Positions 21,223 to 30,202 of a DNA stretch of 38,132 nt are shown piece after piece. The notes under the pieces are model-generated. The model saw nothing but the letters and a program-made list of their open reading frames with translations. It ran no database searches and had not been told where the DNA came from. Source of the DNA: Rhodocyclaceae bacterium (GTDB taxonomy: Bacteria; Pseudomonadota; Gammaproteobacteria; Burkholderiales; Rhodocyclaceae); assembly GCA_024709955.1 (NCBI GenBank), contig JANJVS010000193.1:1-38132 (forward strand), read 5' to 3'. Position 1 is the stretch's first letter; each line of letters begins with the position of its first letter. The position numbers and the translations under genes were made by a program.

Positions 21223-21486
21223 TCAGGCGCCGCGCTTCTGGCCGACGCGGAACGCCATCAGCAGTTGGTAGATCTCGTCCTTGAGCTTGACGCGCGCCTT
21301 CTTCATGTCCTCCAGGGTGAAGTCGGCGACCGGCATGTCGTGCTCCTCCAGATCCTCGACCTTGCCGGTGAGGCGGTTGTAGCGCGCGAACAGGGTGGCG
21401 AAATAGCCGCTATCGGCCTTCATCGCATCGATGGCGTCGCGCATGTCCGGGAATTCGGTGTAGAGGTCGTGATGATCAACGTGCAT
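21223..21486 (-). CDS. YdcH-like small protein (DUF465)
   Basis: An 87-residue, charged, mostly helical protein. The central pattern (YFATLFARYNRLTGKVEDLEEHDMPVAD followed by LKKARVKLKDEIYQLL-like residues, abbreviated) is typical of the DUF465/YdcH family, a coiled-coil group resembling SlyX in size whose function is not known. Start ATG 21486 has no competitor in frame. It stands alone between aroC and the MFS gene. Confidence 0.85.
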   Translation of the reverse strand: MHVDHHDLYTEFPDMRDAIDAMKADSGYFATLFARYNRLTGKVEDLEEHDMPVADFTLEDMKKARVKLKDEIYQLLMAFRVGQKRGA

Positions 21487-21537
21487 GATTTTCTCTTCCG
21501 GGTTGAGGGTGATTCTGGAAAGCCTGGGCCGATTCTA

Positions 21538-22647
21538 TCAGCCGGCGTCGGCGGCTCGCGCCGGGATCGCGGGCGTCGGACAGCGCACGTCGGCGCACTG
21601 CGCGCGGTGCAGCAGCGCCGCGTCCATCAGCACCAGCGCCAGCATCGCCTCGGCGATCGGCGTGGCGCGGATGCCGACGCAGGGATCGTGGCGGCCTTCC
21701 GTGGACACCGTGGTCGGGTTGCCGGCCAGGTCGATCGAGCGGCGCGGGATGCGGATGCTCGACGTCGGCTTGATGGCGATGGAGACGGTCACGTCCTGCC
21801 CCGAGGAAATGCCGCCGAGGACGCCGCCCGCGTGGTTGGAAAGGAAACCCTGCGGTGTCAGCTCGTCGCCATGCTCGCTGCCGCGCTGGGCGACGCAGCC
21901 GAAGCCGGCGCCGATCTCGACGCCCTTGACGGCGTTGATGCCCATCATCGCGTAGGCGATCTGCGCATCGAGACGGCCATAGACCGGATCGCCCCAGCCC
22001 GGCGGCACGCCGGTCGCGATCACTTCGATGCGCGCGCCGACCGAATCGCCGTCCTTGCGCAGCTTGTCCATGTAGGCCTCCAGCTCCGCCACGCTGGCCG
22101 CGTTCGGCGCGAAGAACGGATTGCGGTCGATCTCGGCCGCGTCGGCGAAGGGAATCCCGATCGGGCCGAGCTGACTCATCCAGCCGCGCACCGTCACGCC
22201 ATAGCGCTCCTTGAGCCACTTCTTCGCGATGGCGCCGGCGGCGACGCGCACCGCGGTCTCGCGCGCCGAGGAGCGCCCGCCGCCGCGATAGTCGCGAATG
22301 CCGTATTTCTGCCAATACGTGTAGTCGGCGTGGCCGGGGCGGAAGCTCTGGGCGATGTCGCCATAATCCTTGCTGCGCTGGTCGGTGTTGCGGATCAAGA
22401 GCGCGATGGGCGTGCCGGTCGTCTTGCCCTCGAACACGCCGGAAAGAATCTCGACCTCGTCCGCCTCGCGCCGCTGCGTCACATGGCGCGACGTGCCCGG
22501 CTTGCGGCGGTCGAGCTCCGCCTGGATCTCGGCCGCGCCGATTTCCAGGCCGGGCGGGCAGCCATCGACGACGCAACCGATCGCCGGGCCGTGCGATTCG
22601 CCGAAGGAGGTCACGCAGAACAGCGTGCCGATGGTATTGCCGGACAT
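21538..22647 (-). CDS. aroC: Chorismate synthase
   Basis: Last shared step of aromatic amino acid synthesis: EPSP to chorismate with reduced FMN. The 369-residue protein starts [10 protein letters not shown] and has the signatures [25 protein letters not shown] and [12 protein letters not shown]. The start at 22647 matches the family; an ATG at 22707 would add a non-homologous N-terminus that overlaps the repeat copy at 22705-22729. It follows fadD with a gap of about 90 bases. Confidence 0.97.
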   Translation of the reverse strand: MSGNTIGTLFCVTSFGESHGPAIGCVVDGCPPGLEIGAAEIQAELDRRKPGTSRHVTQRREADEVEILSGVFEGKTTGTPIALLIRNTDQRSKDYGDIAQSFRPGHADYTYWQKYGIRDYRGGGRSSARETAVRVAAGAIAKKWLKERYGVTVRGWMSQLGPIGIPFADAAEIDRNPFFAPNAASVAELEAYMDKLRKDGDSVGARIEVIATGVPPGWGDPVYGRLDAQIAYAMMGINAVKGVEIGAGFGCVAQRGSEHGDELTPQGFLSNHAGGVLGGISSGQDVTVSIAIKPTSSIRIPRRSIDLAGNPTTVSTEGRHDPCVGIRATPIAEAMLALVLMDAALLHRAQCADVRCPTPAIPARAADAG

Positions 22648-22704
22648 GCGGATTGCCTTGAAATGGGGATGGGCAAGTCTATCACGCACCCCCGCGTCGC
22701 CAAT

Positions 22705-22729
22705 CACCGTCCCGCCGGCGCCGAGTTTT
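22705..22729 (-). repeat. Dispersed 24-bp repeat, copy 5 (between fadD and aroC)
   Basis: 23/24 match with the extra T. It lies 8 bases past the fadD stop and about 60 bases upstream of the aroC start; both genes are on the minus strand. Confidence 0.92.
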
Positions 22730-22736
22730 TTCGGAA

Positions 22737-24392
22737 CTAGCGCAGGGCGCGGCGCAGGATCTTGCCGACGTTGGTCTTCGGCAGTTCGTCGCGGAACTCG
22801 ACCTGATGCGGTACCTTGTAGGCCGACAGGCTCTGGCGGCAGTGGGCGATCAGCTCGTCCGCCGTCAACGCGGCATCGCGTCTGACGACGAACAGCTTCA
22901 CCGTCTCGCCGGACTTCTCATGGGGCACGCCGACCGCCGCCACCTCCTGCACCCCCGGATGCGTGGCCGCCACGGCCTCGACCTCGTTGGGATAGACGTT
23001 GAAGCCGGACACCAGGATCATGTCCTTCTTGCGGTCGATGAGGCGCACGAAGCCCGCCTCGTCCATCGCCGCGATGTCGCCGGTGCGCATGAAGCCGTCG
23101 GCCATCACCACCAGCGCGGTTTCCTCGGGGCGGTTCCAGTAGCCCGCCATGACCTGCGGACCGCGCACGCACAGCTCGCCGGTTTGTCCCGGGGGCAGAT
23201 CCCGGCCCGCCTCGTCGCGGATCGCCACCTCGGTCGAGGGCAGCGGCAGGCCGATGCTGCCGTTGAACGCGGGCAGGTCGACGGGATTGATGGTCACCGC
23301 CGGGGAGGTTTCGGTCAGGCCGTAGGCCTCGATCAGGGTGGAGCCCGTCACCGCCTGCCACTGTTCCGCGACCTTCTGTTGCACGGCCATGCCGCCGCCG
23401 AGGCTGATCTTGAGGGCGGAAAAGTCGATGCGGGCGAAGGCCGGCTGGCGCAGCAGGGCGGCGAACAGGGTGTTGACGCCGGTGATCGCCGTGAAGCGAT
23501 GCCGTGCCAGTTCCTTGACGAAGCCGCGGATGTCGCGCGGATTGACGATCAGCACGTTGGTCGCGCCGAGCTTGAGAAAGGTCAGGCAGTTCGCCGTCAG
23601 CGAGAAGATATGATAGAGCGGCAGGGCGGTGACGATGGTCTCGGCGCCCGCCTCCATCTTGCTGGCGATCCAGGCATGCGCCTGCTGCAGGTTGGCGACG
23701 ATGTTGCGGTGGGTGAGCATCGCGCCCTTGGCGACGCCGGTCGTGCCGCCGGTGTATTGCAGGAAGGCGATGTCGCCCGGCGCCACCGCGACCGGGGTGA
23801 AGCCGGCCTGCCGCCCCCGCGCCCGCGCCAGTGACCAGCTCGTCGCCCCCTTGATGCGCCAGGGCGGCACCAGGCGCTTGACGTGCCTGACGGCCGCGTT
23901 GACCAGCGCCCCCCTGAAGAGGCCGAGCATGTCGCCCAGCCCGGTGACGACGACATGGCGCACCCGCGTCCCCGGCAGGGCATGCTCGACCACGGATGCG
24001 AAATTCTCCAGCACGACGATGGCGCTCGCGCCGGAATCCGCCAGCTGATATTCGAGTTCGCGCGCCGTGTAGAGCGGATTGCAATTCACCACGGTGCAGC
24101 CGGCGCGCAGCACGGCGAACAGCGCGACCGGATACTGCAGCACGTTCGGCAGCATCAGGGCGACGCGCGCGCCGGGCGGCAGACCGAGCACGTTGCGGAA
24201 ATAAGCCGCCAGCTCCTTCGACCAGCGGTCCAGCTCGGCATAGCTGATCGCCTCGCCCATGCAGACATAGGCGGGCCGCGCGGCGAAGCGCGCGACGCTT
24301 TGCTCGAACAGGTCGACGACGGACGCATACGCATCCGCGTCGATCTCGCCGGGCATGCCCGGCGGATAGGACTTCAGCCAGATGCGTTCCAT
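22737..24392 (-). CDS. fadD: Long-chain fatty-acid–CoA ligase
   Basis: ANL-superfamily adenylate-forming enzyme of 551 residues. It has the P-loop [18 protein letters not shown] (about residue 210), the aromatic and adenine motif [11 protein letters not shown] (about 355), GFMRTGDIA (about 433) and the C-terminal lysine in [14 protein letters not shown]. The start [14 protein letters not shown] is typical of proteobacterial FadD, which activates fatty acids for beta-oxidation or phospholipid synthesis at the inner membrane. Chain-length preference cannot be read. It begins 19 bases after the CBS-domain gene stop. Confidence 0.92.
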   Translation of the reverse strand: MERIWLKSYPPGMPGEIDADAYASVVDLFEQSVARFAARPAYVCMGEAISYAELDRWSKELAAYFRNVLGLPPGARVALMLPNVLQYPVALFAVLRAGCTVVNCNPLYTARELEYQLADSGASAIVVLENFASVVEHALPGTRVRHVVVTGLGDMLGLFRGALVNAAVRHVKRLVPPWRIKGATSWSLARARGRQAGFTPVAVAPGDIAFLQYTGGTTGVAKGAMLTHRNIVANLQQAHAWIASKMEAGAETIVTALPLYHIFSLTANCLTFLKLGATNVLIVNPRDIRGFVKELARHRFTAITGVNTLFAALLRQPAFARIDFSALKISLGGGMAVQQKVAEQWQAVTGSTLIEAYGLTETSPAVTINPVDLPAFNGSIGLPLPSTEVAIRDEAGRDLPPGQTGELCVRGPQVMAGYWNRPEETALVVMADGFMRTGDIAAMDEAGFVRLIDRKKDMILVSGFNVYPNEVEAVAATHPGVQEVAAVGVPHEKSGETVKLFVVRRDAALTADELIAHCRQSLSAYKVPHQVEFRDELPKTNVGKILRRALR

Positions 24393-24411
24393 GACGCCGC
24401 CGGCGGATGAC

Positions 24412-24873
24412 TCAGGCTTTTTCGGCGGGGGCTTCCTGGCCTTCGGGCCAGTCGCGGATGTAGGCCTTGAGCATGCGGTTCTCGAAGCTCTGCTCCTCCA
24501 GCACCGCCTTGGCGACGTCGTGGAAGGAGATCACGCCCAGCAAGGTGTGGCCGTCCATCACCGGCAGGTAGCGCATGTGCTCGTTCACCATGAGACGGCG
24601 CAACTGGTCGACATCCATGAAGGGATCGGCGGCGCGGGGGTTCTTCACCATCACCTCGCGGATCGACACGCCGCCCCAGGCCGCGCCCTCGGCGTGCATG
24701 ACGCGCAGCACCTCGCGGAAGGTCAGCATGCCGACCATGCGCCCGCCCTCGAAGCAGACCAGCGAGCCGACGTCCTGCTCGCTCATCACCGCCACGGCCT
24801 CGGCCAGCTTCTTGTCCGGCGCGATCGTGTAGAGCACCGTGCCCTTGATATTGAGAATTTCCCTGACCTGCAT
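24412..24873 (-). CDS. CBS-domain pair protein
   Basis: A 153-residue protein made of two CBS domains (about residues 5-60 and 75-130), with the typical V.DVGSLVCFEGGRMVGMLTFREVLR and YLPVMDGHTLLGVISFHDV endings (given in part). Such stand-alone pairs bind adenosyl ligands (AMP, ATP, SAM) and modulate other proteins. The partner is unknown. ATG 24873 has a strong GGAGGGAAAC ribosome site directly before it, which decides the start. Neighbours are fdxA and fadD, with no obvious functional link. Confidence 0.88.
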   Translation of the reverse strand: MQVREILNIKGTVLYTIAPDKKLAEAVAVMSEQDVGSLVCFEGGRMVGMLTFREVLRVMHAEGAAWGGVSIREVMVKNPRAADPFMDVDQLRRLMVNEHMRYLPVMDGHTLLGVISFHDVAKAVLEEQSFENRMLKAYIRDWPEGQEAPAEKA

Positions 24874-24971
24874 GTTTCCCTCCTTCCGATGCCCGGACAT
24901 CCCGACCGGATGCGATCTTATGTCAAGCCGACGAACAAATAAAGCCGCCTTATTGCAACGCAAAAAAGTCG

Positions 24972-25295
24972 TCAGCGTTCGAGCAGGGCGCACTTGTCCT
25001 TGCGGCCGCGCCACTCGTCGGCATCCGGCGGCGGCTCCTTGCGTTCGATGATCGCGGGCCATTGCCGGGCCAGCTCGGCGTTGAGCGCGATCATGCCGCG
25101 CTGATCGTCCGGCACGTCGTCTTCGGCGAAAATCGCCTCGGCCGGGCACTCCGGCACGCACAAGGTGCAGTCGATGCACTCCTCGGGATCGATCACCAGG
25201 CAGTTCGGCCCTTCGCGAAAGCAGTCGACCGGGCAGACATCGACGCAATCGGTGTATTTGCACTTGATGCAGTTTTCCGTCACCACATAAGTCAT
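24972..25295 (-). CDS. fdxA: Ferredoxin FdxA (7Fe type)
   Basis: A 107-residue ferredoxin, the standard length, starting [18 protein letters not shown]. The cysteine spacing ([14 protein letters not shown] and [12 protein letters not shown]) fits one [3Fe-4S] and one [4Fe-4S] cluster as in Azotobacter ferredoxin I. It acts as a soluble low-potential electron carrier. A GAGG ribosome site precedes the ATG at 25295. It diverges from trxA across a 181-base gap, where a possible -10 (TATACT) lies on the minus strand near 25330 with no convincing -35. Confidence 0.93.
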   Translation of the reverse strand: MTYVVTENCIKCKYTDCVDVCPVDCFREGPNCLVIDPEECIDCTLCVPECPAEAIFAEDDVPDDQRGMIALNAELARQWPAIIERKEPPPDADEWRGRKDKCALLER

Positions 25296-25476
25296 ACCTC
25301 GCCCTCCGCGCCATAACAATCTCCAGGCAGTATAGCCCTGCCTCCTCGCCGGCAGGGACATGTGTTGCAAGCGAGGCACGCCACGGGCCGGCGCACGGCA
25401 CGCCAATGTCCGCTGGCGCGGCATTTTCTGCTAGCATCCGCCGTCAATGTGCGTCACCCCCGTTGAAGAGGAGCTC

Positions 25477-25803
25477 ATGAGCGAACATATCCAACACGTC
25501 ACCGATTCCAGTTTCAAGACCGATGTCCTGGAGTCTTCCGTCCCCGTCCTGGTGGACTACTGGGCCGAATGGTGCGGCCCCTGCAAGATGATCGCCCCGA
25601 TCCTCGACGAAGTGGCCAAGGAATACAACGGCCGCCTCAAGATCGCCAAGCTGAACATCGACGAGAACCCCAAGACCCCCGGCGAGTACGGCATTCGCGG
25701 CATCCCGACCCTGATCCTGTTCAAGGGCGGCAATGTCGAGGCCACCAAGGTCGGCGCGCTCTCGAAGTCGCAATTGACCGCCTTCATTGACAGCAACCTC
25801 TGA
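25477..25803 (+). CDS. trxA: Thioredoxin 1
   Basis: Disulfide reductant of the cytoplasm. The 108-residue protein has WAEWCGPCK with active cysteines 33 and 36, the buried aspartate 27 and the cis-proline in [11 protein letters not shown]. The start [13 protein letters not shown] at 25477 is preceded by AGGAG; an in-frame ATG ten codons upstream lacks family support. It lies upstream of rho, an arrangement shared with E. coli and many proteobacteria. Confidence 0.97.
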   Translation: MSEHIQHVTDSSFKTDVLESSVPVLVDYWAEWCGPCKMIAPILDEVAKEYNGRLKIAKLNIDENPKTPGEYGIRGIPTLILFKGGNVEATKVGALSKSQLTAFIDSNL

Positions 25804-26031
25804 TCCCATTAAAGTCCGCCCCGAAATCCAGCAGCCCGGGTTGAAGCAGCAATAATCCGCAGCCCCCGCGCGCGCGCCAGGATTTCGGGTAGCAGGCAAG
25901 ACCGGCACCGGTCAAACGCAAGCGCCCAGCACCTCCCCCCCCCCAAGCTACCGCGCGATCCGCCGCCTCCCTCCCCCGATCCGCTTCCCATCTTCCGGGC
26001 CCAGCCGCCCGCGACATCCGCAGGCTCATCC
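25804..26031 (+). promoter_or_regulatory. rho leader with C-rich, G-poor tract
   Basis: The gap between trxA and rho. Its first part holds a 10-bp perfect inverted repeat, CCCGAAATCC (25820-25829) and GGATTTCGGG (25880-25889). The last ~110 bases are about 56% C and 19% G by hand count and include a run of ten C (25935-25944). C-rich, unstructured, G-poor RNA is what Rho binds, and rho is autoregulated through its leader in E. coli, so this is probably a rut-type autoregulatory site. The function is inferred. Confidence 0.6.
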
Positions 26032-27294
26032 ATGCATCTTTCCGAACTGAAGAACCATCACGTCAGCCAGCTGATCGACATGGCGACCGCCGACGGCATC
26101 GAGGGCGCCAACCGTCTGCGCAAGCAGGAACTCATCTTCGCCATCCTCAAGGAGCACGCCAAGAAGGGCGAGGTCATCTACGGCGACGGCTGCCTCGAGG
26201 TGATGAACGACGGTTACGGCTTTCTGCGCTCGGCGGACACCTCCTACCTCGCCAACCCGGACGACATCTACGTCTCGCCCTCGCAGATCCGCCGCTTCAA
26301 CCTGCGCACCGGCGACACCATCGAGGGCGAAATCCGCACGCCAAAGGACGGCGAACGCTACTTCGCGCTGGTCAAGCTCGATAAGGTGAATGGCGAGTCG
26401 CCGGAGATATGCAAGAACAAGATACTCTTCGAGAACCTGACGCCGCTGCATCCGACCGAGCACCTCAAGCTGGAGCGCGAAATCAAGGCCGAGGAGAACA
26501 TCACCAGCCGCGTCATCGACATCATCGCGCCGATCGGCAAGGGCCAGCGCGGCCTGCTGGTCGCCGCGCCGAAGTCCGGCAAGACCGTGATGCTGCAGCA
26601 CATCGCGCACGCGATTTCGGCCAACCACCCCGAAGCGGTGCTGATTGTCATGCTGATCGACGAACGTCCCGAGGAAGTCACCGAGATGACGCGCACCGTG
26701 CGCGGCGAAGTCGTCGCCTCGACCTTCGACGAACCGGCGACGCGCCATGTGCAGGTCGCCGAGATGGTGATCGAGAAGGCCAAGCGCCTCACCGAGCACA
26801 AGAAGGACGTGATCATCCTGCTCGACTCGATCACCCGTCTCGCCCGCGCCTACAACACCGTGCAGCCCGCCTCCGGCAAGGTGCTCACCGGCGGCGTCGA
26901 CGCCAACGCGCTGCAGAAGCCCAAGCGCTTCTTCGGCGCGGCGCGCAACATCGAGGAGGGCGGCTCGCTGACCATCATCGCCACCGCCCTGATCGACACT
27001 GGCAGCCGCATGGACGAGGTGATCTACGAGGAATTCAAGGGCACCGGCAACTCCGAGATTCACCTCGACCGCCGCATGTCGGAAAAGCGCGTCTATCCCT
27101 CGATCAACGTCAACCGCTCCGGCACGCGCCGCGAGGAGCTGCTGCTCAAGGCCGACGTGCTGCAGAAGGTCTGGGTGCTGCGCAAGCTGCTCTACGGCCT
27201 GGACGACCTGGAGGCGATGGAGTTCCTGCTCGACAAGGTCAAGGCCACCAAGAACAACGCGGAATTCTTCGACGCCATGCGCCGCGGCGGCTAA
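26032..27294 (+). CDS. rho: Transcription termination factor Rho
   Basis: Hexameric RNA helicase that ends transcription. The 420-residue protein has the N-terminal helical domain ([15 protein letters not shown]), the RNA-binding OSB fold (DGYGFLRS around residue 61), the Walker [13 protein letters not shown] (about 178), the Walker [17 protein letters not shown] (about 262), and the Q/R loops ([11 protein letters not shown]). There is no inserted domain like those of actinobacterial Rho. Start and length match E. coli Rho (419). Confidence 0.98.
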   Translation: MHLSELKNHHVSQLIDMATADGIEGANRLRKQELIFAILKEHAKKGEVIYGDGCLEVMNDGYGFLRSADTSYLANPDDIYVSPSQIRRFNLRTGDTIEGEIRTPKDGERYFALVKLDKVNGESPEICKNKILFENLTPLHPTEHLKLEREIKAEENITSRVIDIIAPIGKGQRGLLVAAPKSGKTVMLQHIAHAISANHPEAVLIVMLIDERPEEVTEMTRTVRGEVVASTFDEPATRHVQVAEMVIEKAKRLTEHKKDVIILLDSITRLARAYNTVQPASGKVLTGGVDANALQKPKRFFGAARNIEEGGSLTIIATALIDTGSRMDEVIYEEFKGTGNSEIHLDRRMSEKRVYPSINVNRSGTRREELLLKADVLQKVWVLRKLLYGLDDLEAMEFLLDKVKATKNNAEFFDAMRRGG

Positions 27295-27374
27295 ACGGGT
27301 AGTCCCGCGCACGCTCTTAGCGAGCCGCCCCCCGCGCTGTTTCGATTACGGGGGGATTTCCCGCTCATCCGCAG

Positions 27375-27403
27375 TTGATTTCCCGCTGGTTTTTCAGGAT
27401 AAT
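27375..27403 (+). promoter_or_regulatory. Sigma-70 promoter for rpmE
   Basis: TTGATT (27375-27380) and GATAAT (27398-27403) are separated by 17 bases. Each hexamer is close to consensus. It lies about 57 bases before the rpmE ATG and downstream of the rho stop, so rpmE is probably transcribed alone. Confidence 0.8.
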
Positions 27404-27459
27404 GCCGCACTTTTCCGCCGCGCCGATGCGGGCACCATTAAATTTGTAAGGACACGATC

Positions 27460-27678
27460 ATGAAGGAAGGCATCCACCCGAATTACAACGAGATCGAGGT
27501 GACTTGCAGCTGCGGCAACAAGTTCACGACGCGCTCGACCAACAGCAAGCCCCTGCACATCGAAGTGTGCTCCGCCTGCCATCCGTTCTACACCGGCAAG
27601 CAGAAGATCGTCGACACCGCCGGCCGCGTCGAACGCTTCCGCCAGAAATACGGCAAGCGCCCCGGCGCCGCTGCCTGA
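27460..27678 (+). CDS. rpmE: 50S ribosomal protein L31 (zinc-binding type)
   Basis: A 72-residue large-subunit protein. [20 protein letters not shown] and [13 protein letters not shown] give the four zinc cysteines (16, 18, 37, 40) of the C-plus type, which zinc-poor conditions usually replace with a cysteine-free paralogue (not in the window). TAAGGACACG supplies the ribosome site. It is followed by a strong terminator. Confidence 0.97.
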   Translation: MKEGIHPNYNEIEVTCSCGNKFTTRSTNSKPLHIEVCSACHPFYTGKQKIVDTAGRVERFRQKYGKRPGAAA

Positions 27679-27698
27679 TCGGCCGACGGTATCCAACC

Positions 27699-27729
27699 AA
27701 AAGGCAGCTTCGGCTGCCTTTTGTTTTTT
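27699..27729 (+). terminator. Intrinsic terminator after rpmE
   Basis: AAAAGGCAGC (27699-27708) and GCTGCCTTTT (27713-27722) form a 10-bp stem closed by the extra-stable TTCG tetraloop, followed by a T-rich run to 27729. It lies 20 bases past the rpmE stop. Confidence 0.93.
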
Positions 27730-27742
27730 CTTTGCCTCTCCC

Positions 27743-29320
27743 ATGCCCGGCCACGATCCCCATTCATCGCCCCGGCTGCCCGGCGCCGCGGTACTGCTGC
27801 TCGCCGCCCTCTATCTGCTAACCGGCATCGCGGGACATGACCCCTGGAAGACGGAGGATGCGATCCACATCGGCATCGCCCACGGTTTCCTGACGGAGGG
27901 CAATTGGCTGTTCCCCCGGGTCGCCGGCGAGCCATGGGCACACACGGCCCCGCTTTACCACTGGGGCGCGGCCCTGCTCGGCCGCTCTCTCGGCGGCCTG
28001 CTGCCCTTCCACGACGCTGCCCGGCTCGCCACCGCGCTGTTCGGCGCCATCTTCCTGTTCGCCCTCGCGGGCGCGGCGCGGGCCTTCCACGGCGCGAGCG
28101 CCGCCCGCCTCGCTCCGCTGCTGACGATGGGCACCCTCGGGCTGCTGGTACCGCTGCACGAGTCGCAGCCGGCCATCGCCGGCCTCGCCTGCGCGGCCCT
28201 CGCCTGGTGGGGCGGCGGACTGATCCTCCAGAATCGACGCCGGCAAGGAGCCCTGCTGCTCGGCCTCGGCATGGGCCTCGCCGTCCCGGCCCACGGCCTG
28301 GTCGGCCTGATCATGGCGATCACCGTCCTGCCAGCGCCGATTTTCCGGCGCGACTGGAAAGGCTTGCTGCTGGCGCTGCTCGTCGCCCTGCCCCTGGCCA
28401 CCGCCTGGCCCCTCCTGCTGGCCGACCACGCCCCGGAACTCTGGAATGCCTGGTGGCAAAACGAATTCGCCGAGGCCACCGTGGGCCGCGACCTGCCCGA
28501 CGCATCCCATGCCGAGATGCTGGCCTGGGCGGCCTGGCCGGTGCTGCCATTGGCGCTCTGGAGCCTGTGGCTCCACCGTCGCCAGCCTCTGCCTCTCGCC
28601 CTCCCGCTCGCGGGGACCCTGATCGGACTGTTCTGGTTTCTCTCCGGCCCGTCCCGTCAGCTGGCGCTGCTGGCCGCGTCGATTCCGCTGACGCTGCTCG
28701 CGGCCGCCGGCGCCGACCGGCTGCGCCGCGGCGCAGCCAACGCCTTCGACTGGTTCGGCCTGATGACCTTCAGCTGCTTCGCCCTGCTGATCTGGCTCGG
28801 CGCCAGCGCCCAGGCGCTCGACTGGCCGCCGAAGGTCGCCGCCAACTTCGACAAGCTCGCTCCCGGACACGATGCCCAATTCGGTCCGGGCACGCTCGCC
28901 TTCGCCGGCGCGCTCACCCTGGCCTGGGTCGCCTCCTGGCGCCTGCCGCGCGCGGGCTGGCGCGCCAGCCTGCACTGGGCGGCTGGCACGACCTTGATCT
29001 GGGGACTGGTCGCGGCGCTCTGGATGCCCTGGATCGACCATGGCAAATCCTACCGGGCCGTGGCCGAATCCCTGCGTGCCGCGCTGCCGCCGGACGCCGA
29101 CTGCATCGCCCGCGTCGGGCTCGGCAGCGCCCAGCGCGCCTCCCTCGACTATTTCGCCGGCGTTCGCACGCAGCCGCCCACGCATGACGCCGACTGCGGC
29201 TGGCGGCTGGTGGTGGACGACCGCCGGCGCGCGACCCCGGCGGGCTGGATCGAGCACTGGCAGGGCCACCGCCCCAGCGACCGCAACGAACGCTGGTATC
29301 TCGAACGGCGCCTGCCCTAG
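27743..29320 (+). CDS. ArnT-like GT-C glycosyltransferase (PMT/GT39-GT83 type)
   Basis: A 525-residue membrane protein with about ten to twelve membrane segments. The first extracytoplasmic loop has GHDPWKTEDAIH (about residues 31-42), the acidic site of ArnT/PMT-type GT-C enzymes, which use undecaprenyl-phosphate sugars. The acceptor may be lipid A, another lipid or a protein; I cannot tell. The start at 27743 lacks a ribosome site and lies 14 bases after the rpmE terminator. A 22/24 repeat copy at 28321-28345 encodes TVLPAPIF (about 193-200), between two membrane segments. The stop TAG coincides with the CTAG target of a MITE-like insertion, yet the same stop is restored if the element is removed in thought. 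Confidence 0.8.
   Translation: MPGHDPHSSPRLPGAAVLLLAALYLLTGIAGHDPWKTEDAIHIGIAHGFLTEGNWLFPRVAGEPWAHTAPLYHWGAALLGRSLGGLLPFHDAARLATALFGAIFLFALAGAARAFHGASAARLAPLLTMGTLGLLVPLHESQPAIAGLACAALAWWGGGLILQNRRRQGALLLGLGMGLAVPAHGLVGLIMAITVLPAPIFRRDWKGLLLALLVALPLATAWPLLLADHAPELWNAWWQNEFAEATVGRDLPDASHAEMLAWAAWPVLPLALWSLWLHRRQPLPLALPLAGTLIGLFWFLSGPSRQLALLAASIPLTLLAAAGADRLRRGAANAFDWFGLMTFSCFALLIWLGASAQALDWPPKVAANFDKLAPGHDAQFGPGTLAFAGALTLAWVASWRLPRAGWRASLHWAAGTTLIWGLVAALWMPWIDHGKSYRAVAESLRAALPPDADCIARVGLGSAQRASLDYFAGVRTQPPTHDADCGWRLVVDDRRRATPAGWIEHWQGHRPSDRNERWYLERRLP
28321..28345 (-). repeat. Dispersed 24-bp repeat, copy 6 (inside ArnT-like gene)
   Basis: 22/24 match (two C-to-T changes). In frame, encoding TVLPAPIF, in a loop before the basic RRDWKG segment. 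Confidence 0.8.
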
Positions 29321-29586
29321 GGCCTGTTCTCATTCAGTCGGCGAGCTGCGTTGCGCGCGCAGGTGATGGCCGCAAGGCGCACCGCGCCGCCCGCAGTGAT
29401 CCGCGGGCAAGTGGTGCAACGCAGCGGACGCGCCTGCTCGCGCAACCCTGCGGGAAGGGGGCTGCCGGGCCGCATGGCTACGTTGGTCGTCGCTTATTTG
29501 GCACCGGCCAAACTGCGCTCCTCCCGCCTTGCCCTGCAACCCGGCAGCCCCCTTCGCAGTCGTCGCCTGAATGAGAACAGGCCCTA
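29318..29586. mobile_element. MITE-like element with IS630/Tc1-style ends
   Basis: A 265-base non-coding segment (29320-29584) begins GGGCCTGTTCTCATTCAG and ends with its exact reverse complement. Adding the flanking CTAG at each side (29317-29320 and 29584-29587) makes the inverted ends 21 bp and perfect, and imperfect pairing continues inward (TCGGCGAGCTGCG against GCGACGACTGCG). Inside are two more inverted repeats: CTGCGTTGC (29346-29354) with GCAACGCAG (29416-29424), and a 16-bp pair at 29454-29469 and 29540-29555 (GAAGGGGGCTGCCGGG). IS630/Tc1-type elements duplicate TA and IS630 prefers CTAG, which fits the flanks. There is no transposase; the short open frames inside look like chance. 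It sits exactly between the convergent ArnT-like gene and orn. Confidence 0.85.
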
Positions 29587-29591
29587 GCGCC

Positions 29592-30137
29592 TCAGACCTT
29601 GAGGAAATTCGTCCGGTAGTACTTGAGTTCCTCGATGGACTCGTAGATGTCGGCGAGCGCCTCGTGCTTGCCGCCCTTCTTGACGCCCTTGGCGATCTCC
29701 GGCGTCCAGCGCTTGCACAGTTCCTTGAGCGTGGACACGTCGAGGTTGCGGTAATGGAAATAGGCTTCCAGCTTCGGCATGTAGCGCGCCATGAAGCGGC
29801 GGTCCTGGCAGATCGAGTTGCCGCACATCGGCGACTTGCCCGCCGGCACGTGGCGCTTGAGGAAATCCAGCGCCTGCGCCTCGACCTCGGTCTCGGTGAG
29901 CACCGAGGCCTTGACCTTGTCCACCAGACCCGACTTGCCGTGGGTCTTCTTGTTCCAGTCGTCCATGCCGTCGAGCACCGCGTCGGACTGATGCACCGCC
30001 CAGACGGCGCTCTCGGCGATGATGTCGAGATTCGAGTTGGTGATCACCATCGCCAGTTCGATGATGCGGTCGTTGTCGGGGTCGAGGCCCGTCATCTCCA
30101 TGTCGAGCCAGACAAGGGCGTTTTGGTCTTGTGCCAT
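29592..30137 (-). CDS. orn: Oligoribonuclease
   Basis: Degrades 2-5-nucleotide RNAs (nanoRNA, pGpG) to mononucleotides; usually essential in proteobacteria. The 181-residue DEDDh exonuclease has [11 protein letters not shown] (Asp12, Glu14), the [10 protein letters not shown] block, [12 protein letters not shown] and KHEALADI, with the catalytic His and last Asp. I chose ATG 30137 ([10 protein letters not shown]), matching the family; a start 12 codons upstream would reach into the divergent gene’s promoter region. It faces the ArnT-like gene across the MITE. Confidence 0.97.
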   Translation of the reverse strand: MAQDQNALVWLDMEMTGLDPDNDRIIELAMVITNSNLDIIAESAVWAVHQSDAVLDGMDDWNKKTHGKSGLVDKVKASVLTETEVEAQALDFLKRHVPAGKSPMCGNSICQDRRFMARYMPKLEAYFHYRNLDVSTLKELCKRWTPEIAKGVKKGGKHEALADIYESIEELKYYRTNFLKV

Positions 30138-30202
30138 AATCCTCGCGCTTCCAAGCGGTTTTACAGCTTGCATTCTGGCACACTTCCCCCACCTCGCTTT
30201 CC

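Noticed and set aside
29330-29587. Short open frames inside the MITE-like element (69-78 codons)
   Set aside because: They have no ribosome sites, no recognisable domain, and follow the inverted repeats; probably chance frames.
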